This document shows, piece after piece, positions 25,901 to 32,497 of a DNA stretch of 46,772 nucleotides. The translations under genes and the position numbers were made by a program. This stretch comes from JAGLCW01 sp964422555 (lineage in GTDB: Bacteria; Caldisericota; Caldisericia; UBA6126): the NCBI GenBank assembly GCA_964422555.1, contig CAYRBR010000005.1:1-46772 (forward strand), in the 5' to 3' direction. Position 1 is the first letter of the stretch; every line of letters begins with the position of its first letter. The notes below the pieces were generated by a model, which saw nothing but the letters and a program-made list of their open reading frames with translations, had not been told where the DNA came from and did not search any database.

Positions 25901-26149
25901 ATAATAGTTGGAATCTTGTTTCCCGTAATCGAGTATAGAAACAATATTGGCATGACGAAATGATGAAAGAAGCTGTGCTTCTTCCTGAAATCGTTTAATG
26001 AAGTTTTTATCCCCACTTAGAAATTCAGATAGCACTTTAATGGCAACATCTTTATTCAGTGTAGGATGTTTCCCTCTGTAAACAATGGACATCCCCCCTC
26101 TACCAATTTCTTCAGATGCCTCATACTTTCCGAATTGTACTGTTTCCAT
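22973..26149 (-). CDS. Membrane receptor with active Ser/Thr kinase plus pseudokinase domains and an external stalk domain
   Basis: 1058 residues. Domain 1 (about 8-275) is a PknB-type kinase with glycine loop GRGGMS at 16-21, VAIK K38, HQD D132, N137, DFG D150 and APE 177-179: all catalytic residues present. After an acidic linker, domain 2 (about 379-637) has the same fold but lacks the glycine loop, has Gln at 408 for the VAIK Lys, Val at 503 for the Mg-binding Asn and SLG (516-518) for DFG, while keeping HRD. It is a pseudokinase. A Lys-rich linker leads to one membrane helix (791-810) and an extracytoplasmic region with a copper-amine-oxidase-N-like domain (about 930-1055). GGAAGGTGAC precedes the ATG. 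It lies 16 bases after tRNA-Thr and heads the Tad genes. Confidence 0.85.
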   Translation of the reverse strand: METVQFGKYEASEEIGRGGMSIVYRGKHPTLNKDVAIKVLSEFLSGDKNFIKRFQEEAQLLSSFRHANIVSILDYGKQDSNYYIVMDLIEGFTVKQMILETGPLSLNIAANIIKNVATALAYTHRKSIIHQDIKSSNIMVDNNGRVLVTDFGLSRNISLDNTEANTSEIAGTLAYSAPEQLDRKLGKLDARTDIYSLGVVFYEMVTGKLPFADENTTVNIAYQHLNVVPESPKKLRPDLLLKSSSIIMKMLKKKQADRYQTMEELLKDIRELEDVLQYYRPSEEEEGGSFFSFQSDDSDDSTFIAEESQSPIVFSSEDQDGVSDIQRETNDQPPPEREIETESTENPIEKTTTSDTDTPDVINPNDSDPFIGKELKHRYRIQKLVLRRILSRLYYAVDLVKDIPVTVQLPNESRPTFKTRINREIQTMRKINHPGFVKFLDIVEENGVNFVIREYVDGYTVKNLLKREQLSIKKSVQISLDVLDALSYLHKKGIIHRDLNSDVVIVPKKGRTRISSLGFTRVEDASSVSSGEFLGVVQYTAPEQITQSFSDVRTDIYAVGILLFEMLSGTPPFDSPLPVEVMDMHLKRVPRFPEESQKGIPLTLQRIVLKALSKQPEQRFQSAEEMTASLQNFLNSFTGKSSSNKSISEGDSMDDNNTGSKKDLKENPVEILSDTGIYKNIQVNKNQKKNVAFSIKKGTSAGPKKENKVDIHKIINNGLKTDVKKKEPPKENSKEREVYKATQVKKKNDSVGTSPTFTVKPSKKTNKKPIGPSSKKPASSDSTGKDKKKMSPLLIVLLVVIVGVVGYLIWSSSSQKGPSPEEATKGTLEWVSPSTPQSASLKPLVPLEISLRQPDYKTGNTFKVTGLPAGIEYELTKPDAEGRFSLILYTSTMNPQNSVRFTLDYRNSTDDVIEKYEYSIANNTDTVKSILLNYENATYKINNGPTEEIASNVLIFKEKIYIPIRFLLNSLDGDLSYDFKEEKIVITGIDSHTYEFYLFKDQYTIDDSTITGVNPILEINDTAYLPIDFLGNRMHFVVVLERNLKGELLIHLLHNKEA

Positions 26150-26165
26150 TTGTCACCTTCCAAAA

Positions 26166-26238
26166 AGCCGATGGTCAGAATCGAACTGACGACCTGCTAA
26201 TTACGAATCAGCTGCTCTACCAACTGAGCTACATCGGC
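26166..26238 (-). tRNA. tRNA-Thr (CGT)
   Basis: On the minus strand a full cloverleaf reads GCCGATG (acceptor), GCTC/GAGC (D stem), GCTGA/TTAGC (anticodon stem) with loop TTCGTAA, GTCAG/CTGAC (T stem) and CATCGGC. The anticodon CGT reads ACG. The discriminator base is U and the CCA end is not encoded. It lies 11 bases after tRNA-Val and 16 bases before the kinase ATG on the same strand, with no terminator between. Confidence 0.95.
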
Positions 26239-26249
26239 AGGTGTAAACT

Positions 26250-26321
26250 TGGGCGGAACAGGATTCGAACCTGTGACCCCTTCCGTGTGAGGGAAGTGCT
26301 CTACCTCTGAGCCACCCGCCC
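26250..26321 (-). tRNA. tRNA-Val (CAC)
   Basis: On the minus strand the cloverleaf is GGGCGGG, GCTC/GAGC, CTTCC/GGAAG with anticodon loop CTCACAC, ACAGG/CCTGT and TCCGCCC (one G-U pair), discriminator A, no encoded CCA. The anticodon CAC reads GTG. It is the first gene after the promoter at 26345-26372 and is followed by tRNA-Thr. Confidence 0.95.
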
Positions 26322-26344
26322 ATCCCTTGCAAAATTCTAAGTTA

Positions 26345-26372
26345 AGTATAAACTTGACTGCATAGAAGTCAA
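26345..26372 (-). promoter_or_regulatory. Sigma-70-type promoter of the tRNA genes (and probably the Tad operon)
   Basis: On the minus strand TTGACT (26367-26372), a 16-base spacer and TATACT (26345-26350), 23 bases before tRNA-Val. No other promoter or terminator is evident between this point and the kinase gene. Confidence 0.65.
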
Positions 26373-26406
26373 TTAAACACATGATTCATGCAAAGGGGTA
26401 TATATT

Positions 26407-28398
26407 TTGACTAGTGTATGGATTGCTTTTGGAATGAGCGTTATAGGCTTTATCATTGTGTTATTTTTCACAAGAGATATTTTATTATATCCTGCCGAAT
26501 ACAACATAAAAGAAATAGGACTTATCATTCGTCGTGGCGCATTCGCGTACTTAAAACGACAATACAAAATACTAACACCAATAATAATTTTATTTGCATT
26601 ATTTATCATGCTTCTGTTTTCCTTTGAGTTCTCCATTGTATTTATTGTAGGTTCTCTGTTCTCTATTGCAAGTGGATTCATAGGAATGAGCATTTCAACG
26701 ATTGCAAATTACAAAACAACCGCAGCAGCAAAAAAGAGTCTGCAAGATGCTTTGCATATTTCTTTTACAGGTGGTTCTATCATGGGAATCACCACTTGTA
26801 GTTTTGGGATACTAGGATTAACGTTAACATTTCTTGTTGCCACTGCTATAACCAATACTCCCCCCATAACAATTCTCCTTGGATATTCGTTAGGGGCATC
26901 CCTTGTGGCACTCTTCTCACGCGTTGGAGGAGGTATCTACACAAAGGCTGCTGACATTGGAGCTGATATAGTAGGCAAAACCGAAGCCCAAATCCCTGAA
27001 GATGATCCACGCAATCCAGCAGTTATTGCAGATAATGTAGGTGATAATGTCGGTGATGTCGCAGGAATGGGAGCAGATCTTTTTGAATCATATATTGGAG
27101 CAAGTTATGGTTGTTTTGCTTTAATCGCCTTGTTTTTTGATGGCAATCCAACCTATATTTCCTTTGTTTTTCTTCTTCTTTCTATTGGTTTTTTCAGCTC
27201 CATCTTCACAATTCTTCTCTCAAGATTTCTAGCAAAAAGAGATCGAGTGAACCCTGCTGCAGTCATTAAGAACATTGGTACCATTTCCTCCGTGTTAGCC
27301 ATTTTATTAACTTTCATTGTTAGCTACTACATAATGCATAATTTATTTTTCTTTTACGCAGTTGCTGTTGGTATTATATGTGGTTCTGTGATCGGATTTA
27401 TTACCGATTATTATACAGCAGCAAAACCTATTCGAGTAATCGCTGAAGATTCAAAAGCAGGAGCTGCAAGTAATATTCTTACAGGATTTAGCACAGGTAT
27501 GCAAAGTACCTTTCTAACAATACTTGTGATTGCTGTATCTATTTATGCAGCTTATTCCCTATTGCAGGTTTTTGGCATTGCCTTAGCTGGACTTGGTATG
27601 CTTTTAACCGTCGCTGCCACTATCTCTGTTGATGCTTATGGTCCAATTTCTGATAATGCAGGTGGCATTGCCGAAATGACTCATCAGGAAGAATTTGTTC
27701 GGAAAAGAACTGATTCTCTTGATTCAATAGGGAATACTACTGCTGCAATTGGAAAAGGATTTTCAATTGGATCTGCAGCATTAACCGCCTTAACTTTGTT
27801 TAACACTTTCACACACTTAGATAAAATACAGTCCTTACAAATACAACTTACTCTGGAAAACCCTCAGGTTATCATTGGATTATTTGTCGGAGCCATGCTC
27901 CCCTTTCTTTTCTCTTCTTTAACAATTGAATCAGTAATGAAAGCTGCTAATCCTATGGTTGCTGAAGTTCGTCGACAATTCAAAGAAACCCCCGGTTTAT
28001 TGAAGGGACTTGTTGAGCCAGATTATGAAAAGTGTATTGACATCTCCACTACTGGAGCACTCAAGGGAATGGTCTTGCCTTCATTATTGGGAATTGTATT
28101 CCCATTTGTTCTATTTTGGGCAGTTGGCATTGAATCTGTCATTGGATTATTGGCTGGAGCCCTTGTAAGTGGTGTAACCATGGCAATTTTTATGTCAAAC
28201 AGTGGAGGAGCCTGGGATAACGCTAAGAAATATATAGAAGCAGGACATTGTGGAGGAAAAGGATCAAGTGCACACATCGCTTCTGTAACAGGAGATACCG
28301 TTGGTGACCCATTAAAAGATACATCTGGTCCTTCCTTAAATATTTTAATCAAATTAATTTCTATTGTTACATTGACCTTTATACCTCTCTTCTTATAA
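26407..28398 (+). CDS. hppA: Membrane-bound ion-translocating pyrophosphatase
   Basis: 663 residues, a polytopic membrane protein that couples PPi hydrolysis to H+ or Na+ export. Signatures: DIGADIVGKTEAQIPEDD, then NVGDNVGDVAGMGADLFESY, and GDTVGDPLKDTSGPSLNIL near the C-terminus. The IGNTTAAIGKGFSIGSAAL segment has Ala rather than Lys at the position that distinguishes K+-dependent from K+-independent enzymes, so a K+-dependent, possibly Na+-pumping type is expected; the ion is not decided here. The start is a TTG with AAAGGGG eight bases upstream; no ATG lies nearer. It heads the unit hppA-pfk-transketolase C-ligA. Confidence 0.93.
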   Translation: MTSVWIAFGMSVIGFIIVLFFTRDILLYPAEYNIKEIGLIIRRGAFAYLKRQYKILTPIIILFALFIMLLFSFEFSIVFIVGSLFSIASGFIGMSISTIANYKTTAAAKKSLQDALHISFTGGSIMGITTCSFGILGLTLTFLVATAITNTPPITILLGYSLGASLVALFSRVGGGIYTKAADIGADIVGKTEAQIPEDDPRNPAVIADNVGDNVGDVAGMGADLFESYIGASYGCFALIALFFDGNPTYISFVFLLLSIGFFSSIFTILLSRFLAKRDRVNPAAVIKNIGTISSVLAILLTFIVSYYIMHNLFFFYAVAVGIICGSVIGFITDYYTAAKPIRVIAEDSKAGAASNILTGFSTGMQSTFLTILVIAVSIYAAYSLLQVFGIALAGLGMLLTVAATISVDAYGPISDNAGGIAEMTHQEEFVRKRTDSLDSIGNTTAAIGKGFSIGSAALTALTLFNTFTHLDKIQSLQIQLTLENPQVIIGLFVGAMLPFLFSSLTIESVMKAANPMVAEVRRQFKETPGLLKGLVEPDYEKCIDISTTGALKGMVLPSLLGIVFPFVLFWAVGIESVIGLLAGALVSGVTMAIFMSNSGGAWDNAKKYIEAGHCGGKGSSAHIASVTGDTVGDPLKDTSGPSLNILIKLISIVTLTFIPLFL

Positions 28399-28416
28399 AC
28401 AGATAAAGGAGAAAAA

Positions 28417-29427
28417 ATGAAACGAATTGGTATTTTTACCTCTGGTCGAGATGCACCCGGAACAAATGCGACAATACGATCAATAGCTAAAACATCATTT
28501 GATCATTCCTATGAGGTGATTGGTTTTCGAAACGGTATTCAGGGGCTCGTGGAAGATTCATCCTTTTTAATGGATCGATCCAGTGTTTCTGGAATTTTAC
28601 CTTTGGGGGGAACCATTCTAGGCACATCTTCAAGTCCTCCTTACATGGGAAACCCTACTTCCCTTGAAGCTATAAAAAATACTTTGGATAGATTATCTAT
28701 TACAGCCCTTATAGGGATTGGTTCTTTTCAAAGCATGCAGTTCTGTTCCTATTTAACTGAATCAGAAGTACCCGTTGTTGGGATACCTGCCACCATTGAT
28801 AACAATATTCCTGGAACGGAGTATAGCATTGGTTTTCTAACAGCAGTAAATTATGTTTCTGAAGCACTCGACAGACTCCACACAACTGCCACATCACACC
28901 ATCGAGTTTTCCTGGTAGAAGTAATGGGAGGACAGTGTGGATGGATTGCATTGTTTGGTGGGATTACCGGAGGAGCTGACTTAATCATACTTCCTGAGAA
29001 ATCGTATTCATTACAGGAAATGATTTCCCATATTAAAAAACGGGAAAATGAAGGAAAGCAATTCTCTATCGTTGTATTAGCCGATACTGCCGGCTTACCA
29101 ACTGATATTGATATAAAAGATAAAGAGTCAATTCAATGTCACAATGAATTACTTACCTACTTAGGTGCTGAAATTCAAAAAGACACGGGCATGGAAACAA
29201 GGCAACTTATTTTGGGACACCTGCAACGTGGTGGCTCCCCTACCGCTTCCGATAGACTGCTGGGAACCATTCTCGGAAATGAAGCAGTCAAGTGCATACG
29301 AAAAGGTATTACAGGAGTAATGGTGGGATACCAGAATAGTTCTCTTCAACATATTCCACTCGATACCATCAAAGAAAAGAAACCAGCAAACTTGAATCTT
29401 TTAAATACTGCTAAGATATTTTATTAA
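28417..29427 (+). CDS. Divergent phosphofructokinase-family protein
   Basis: 336 residues, aligning end to end with PfkA. Sugar-phosphate-side residues are kept: TIDNN with D128, R163, R271 in GHLQRGG, and R280. The nucleotide/Mg side is altered: GGD becomes GRD (R11), the loop Arg near 72 is Ser, the GGDGS motif is replaced by IGIGS (99-103, one residue shorter, no Asp), and MGR becomes MGG (170-172). ATP use as in PfkA is therefore doubtful. It could use PPi or another donor, or be regulatory. It lies 18 bases after hppA, has AAAGGAG upstream, and precedes the transketolase half. Confidence 0.75.
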   Translation: MKRIGIFTSGRDAPGTNATIRSIAKTSFDHSYEVIGFRNGIQGLVEDSSFLMDRSSVSGILPLGGTILGTSSSPPYMGNPTSLEAIKNTLDRLSITALIGIGSFQSMQFCSYLTESEVPVVGIPATIDNNIPGTEYSIGFLTAVNYVSEALDRLHTTATSHHRVFLVEVMGGQCGWIALFGGITGGADLIILPEKSYSLQEMISHIKKRENEGKQFSIVVLADTAGLPTDIDIKDKESIQCHNELLTYLGAEIQKDTGMETRQLILGHLQRGGSPTASDRLLGTILGNEAVKCIRKGITGVMVGYQNSSLQHIPLDTIKEKKPANLNLLNTAKIFY

Positions 29428-29442
29428 AAACAAGGAGTTACA

Positions 29443-30381
29443 ATGGAAAAGAAAGCAACTCGCTATGGTTATTCAGAAGCTTTAGTGGATATGGCAAAAA
29501 CAAATCCATCAATTGTTGTTCTAGATGCAGATCTCTCTAAATCTACAACTACAAACTCTTTTCACAAGGCGTACCCAAATCGCTCCTACAATTTAGGGAT
29601 AGCAGAACAGAACATGTTAGGTACTGCAGCAGGACTTGCTATTGCTGGCAAAACACCCTATGTTTCTACCTACGGCGTGTTTGTGTCTGGAAGAGCTTAC
29701 GACCAAATTCGAACAACCATCTGCTATACAAACCTAGATGTCAAAATTGGGGGAGCTCATGGAGGAATCTCTGTTGGACCGGATGGTGCTACTCATCAGG
29801 CTCTTGAAGAAATTGCTCTAATGAGAAGTCTTCCTAACATGACAGTATTGGTTCCATGTGACTACCATGAAACTTACAAAGCTACTGTCGCATCTGCATC
29901 TATTCCCGGACCTGTTTACATTCGTTTTGGGAGAGAAGCAATTCCAATTATTACGACCAAAGATACTCCTTTTGAATTTGGTAAAGGGACCATCATGCAT
30001 GAGGGGAACGATGTCTCTATTATTGCCTGCGGGGCTATGGTATATGAAGCTTTAGTTGCAGCTGAATTAGCCAAAGAAGAAGGAATCAACGTAAGAGTAG
30101 TTAATATTCATACTGTTAAACCCCTTGACAAAGAAATCGTAATAAACTGTGCTAAAGACACAGGTGCTATTGTTACTGCAGAAGAACACCAAGTGATGGC
30201 GGGATTTGGCTCTGCTATAGCTGAAGTAGTTGTACAGAATCATTCTGTTCCTATTGAGATGGTTGGAGTTCAAGATACTTTTGGGGAAAGTGGCACTCCC
30301 GAAGAACTTATGGAAGCATATCATCTAACACACAAAGATATTCTTGAAAAAGTTCGGAAGGTTCTTACTCGAAAACAATAA
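29443..30381 (+). CDS. Transketolase, C-terminal subunit
   Basis: 312 residues comprising the pyrimidine-binding domain (AEQNMLGTAAGLAIAGKTPY, with the catalytic Glu in AEQN) and the C-terminal transketolase domain (IACGAMVYEALVAAELAKEEG and DTFGESGTPEEL). It pairs with an N-terminal ThDP/Mg-binding subunit to interconvert pentose-phosphate-pathway sugars in the cytoplasm. AAGGAG precedes the ATG. The partner half is not adjacent: it lies about 10 kb away at 40601-41500. It is 15 bases after the phosphofructokinase gene and 4 bases before ligA. Confidence 0.9.
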   Translation: MEKKATRYGYSEALVDMAKTNPSIVVLDADLSKSTTTNSFHKAYPNRSYNLGIAEQNMLGTAAGLAIAGKTPYVSTYGVFVSGRAYDQIRTTICYTNLDVKIGGAHGGISVGPDGATHQALEEIALMRSLPNMTVLVPCDYHETYKATVASASIPGPVYIRFGREAIPIITTKDTPFEFGKGTIMHEGNDVSIIACGAMVYEALVAAELAKEEGINVRVVNIHTVKPLDKEIVINCAKDTGAIVTAEEHQVMAGFGSAIAEVVVQNHSVPIEMVGVQDTFGESGTPEELMEAYHLTHKDILEKVRKVLTRKQ

Positions 30382-30385
30382 CCCA

Positions 30386-32416
30386 ATGAATGATGATCAC
30401 AATCGGATAATCGAATTACGAAAAGAACTCAATAAGCATAGCTATCAGTATTATGTGTTGGATTCTCCTTTGATATCTGATATGGAGTATGACCAGTTAT
30501 TTCAAGAACTACAAGAATTAGAAACACAGTTCCCCCACCTTATAACTGCGGATTCTCCAACACAACGAGTAGGACATGCTCCCCTAAAGGCATTTCAGAC
30601 TTTTCGTCACAAAAGTCGAATGTATAGTTTGGATAATGCTTTTGACAAAGAAGATATTGAAAGTTGGATCAAGAAATGTTCTCGAATAGCAGACATAAGC
30701 ACTTCGTTGATTATTGCTGAACCTAAGCTAGATGGCTTGTCCATTGAAATAGAGTATCAGAATGGTGAATTGGTTTCAGCGGGAACAAGAGGAGACGGAT
30801 TCAACGGCGAAGATGTAACCCTGAATGTGAAAACAATTCGATCCATCCCACTATCTGTAAAAACTTTTGCAAAACAAAACTCTGTTCGTGTTTTCCCCAC
30901 ATTTCGTATAAGAGGGGAAATTCTGATGAAACATTCGGATTTTGTGTCTCTGAACAAAGAAAGACAAGATAAAAACGAACCCCTGTTTGCAAATCCTAGA
31001 AATGCAGCAGCAGGTTCTTTAAGACAGCTTGATTCATCAATCACTAGTAATAGAAAGTTAACTGCTTATTTCTACCAGTTAACTGACTACCCCATTGCTC
31101 AATCCATGAATACTCAATCGGACATTTTGAATTATCTAAAACTTCTCGGTTTTCCTATCAACCCTGAAGTACGAGTGCTTCATTCGGTAGAGGACATTTA
31201 TGATTACCACCAACATTTACTATCAATAAGATCTTCTCTTCCCTATGAAATTGATGGAGCTGTTTTTAAGTTTAACTCCATTCCTTTATGGTCTCTTCTT
31301 GGTACCACATCAAGAGCTCCCCGATGGGCAATTGCTTATAAATTCCAAGCAGAAAACGCCACAACAACAATTCAATCAATCCGCATCTCGGTTGGTCGAA
31401 CTGGAATCCTTACTCCGGTTGCCGAATTACTCCCAGTTAATGTAGGGGGAGTAATAGTAAGCAACGCGTCTTTGCACAATGAAGATGAAATAGCTAGAAA
31501 AGATATCCGGATTGGGGATACAGTTTTAATTCAACGAGCAGGAGATGTGATTCCAGAGGTTCTTGAGGTTGACTTTTCAAAGCGTACATCTAGTTCAGTT
31601 CCTTTTCGTATGCCTAAGCGTTGCCCCGTTTGTAATTCTCTCGTAGTACGCGAACCAGAAAAAGCATACACTCGTTGTGTGAATATAAACTGTCCTGCTC
31701 GAATTGAAGAGAGTTTTTCTTATTTCGTCTCAAAAGCGGGAATGGACATTGACGGTGTTGGAAAAAAAATATTAAAAAAATTAATCAAAGAAGGGTTGAT
31801 TAAGGATATCTCCGATTTATTTTCAATTCAAGTTTCAGATCTTATTTCTCTTGAAGGAGTACAAGATAAACTTGCCACCAATATTGTTACCTCCATTCAA
31901 GAAGCAAAGAATAGGCCTCTCTGGCGTTTTATTTCGGCTATAGGTATTGAAGGGGTTGGAGGATCAAGCGCTAAACTATTATGCTCTTACTACGAAACAA
32001 TCACTGACTTTCTTCAGATTTCCTACCAAGAAGCAGTAAGTATTCCAGGGATTGGTCCTGAAACTGCAACAAACATAGTGGATTTTCTGAAAAACGAAAA
32101 AAATTTACAAATGATCAATCACTGCTTACAGAACGGTTGTCAATTTACAAATCATCTTTACAAGAACCAGGAAGAAAACGGGAACTTACTGTTGCAAAGT
32201 AAATCTTTTGTAATTACAGGAACACTTTCTATCTCCCGGGATAAAATGAAAGAGAAAATTGAAGAAGCAGGAGGTCTTGTTAAAAGTTCATTATCAAAAA
32301 AAACAGACTTTTTGCTTGCTGGAGATAATCCTGGTTCAAAACTTCTAAAGGCAAAAGAACTGGGAATTCAAATCATTGGCGAACAAGAACTTTCTAACCT
32401 ACTTCTTTCTAGTTAA
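30386..32416 (+). CDS. ligA: NAD-dependent DNA ligase
   Basis: 676 residues from the ATG at 30386. A TTG at 30344 would overlap the transketolase gene by 38 bases and add a non-conserved leader, so it was not chosen. Domain order is normal: Ia (ELRKELNKHSYQYYVLDSP), adenylation with the nucleophile K114 in PKLDG, OB fold (SVGRTGILTPVAEL), four-Cys zinc finger (CPVC, CVNINC), helix-hairpin-helix repeats (IEGVGGSS, IPGIGPETA) and a C-terminal BRCT domain. It seals nicks in replication and repair. No clear Shine-Dalgarno is seen; coupling to the gene ending four bases upstream is likely. The unit ends at the terminator at 32452-32484. Confidence 0.95.
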   Translation: MNDDHNRIIELRKELNKHSYQYYVLDSPLISDMEYDQLFQELQELETQFPHLITADSPTQRVGHAPLKAFQTFRHKSRMYSLDNAFDKEDIESWIKKCSRIADISTSLIIAEPKLDGLSIEIEYQNGELVSAGTRGDGFNGEDVTLNVKTIRSIPLSVKTFAKQNSVRVFPTFRIRGEILMKHSDFVSLNKERQDKNEPLFANPRNAAAGSLRQLDSSITSNRKLTAYFYQLTDYPIAQSMNTQSDILNYLKLLGFPINPEVRVLHSVEDIYDYHQHLLSIRSSLPYEIDGAVFKFNSIPLWSLLGTTSRAPRWAIAYKFQAENATTTIQSIRISVGRTGILTPVAELLPVNVGGVIVSNASLHNEDEIARKDIRIGDTVLIQRAGDVIPEVLEVDFSKRTSSSVPFRMPKRCPVCNSLVVREPEKAYTRCVNINCPARIEESFSYFVSKAGMDIDGVGKKILKKLIKEGLIKDISDLFSIQVSDLISLEGVQDKLATNIVTSIQEAKNRPLWRFISAIGIEGVGGSSAKLLCSYYETITDFLQISYQEAVSIPGIGPETATNIVDFLKNEKNLQMINHCLQNGCQFTNHLYKNQEENGNLLLQSKSFVITGTLSISRDKMKEKIEEAGGLVKSSLSKKTDFLLAGDNPGSKLLKAKELGIQIIGEQELSNLLLSS

Positions 32417-32451
32417 TAGTTAATACCTGAATTTAAAAAAAACATAAAAAA

Positions 32452-32484
32452 AAGCCCCTTTCACAACAAAAGGGGCTTTTTTTT
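32452..32484. terminator. Bidirectional Rho-independent terminator between ligA and the stalk-protein gene
   Basis: GCCCCTTT (32454-32461) pairs with AAAGGGGC (32469-32476) around a 7-base loop, with an A-run before and eight T after, so it can stop both converging transcripts. Confidence 0.9.
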
Positions 32485-32497
32485 ATTCTTCTTACTA

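Noticed and set aside
26166..26321. tRNA genes as a possible integration site of a mobile element
   Set aside because: No integrase, no repeated tRNA 3' end and no mobile genes were found on either side.
26116..26382. Small open frames on both strands over the two tRNA genes
   Set aside because: The cloverleaf structures explain the sequence, and the frames have no ribosome binding sites.
30344..30385. TTG start for ligA overlapping the transketolase gene
   Set aside because: The extra 14 residues are not part of any conserved ligase segment, and the ATG at 30386 begins just before the first conserved helix.
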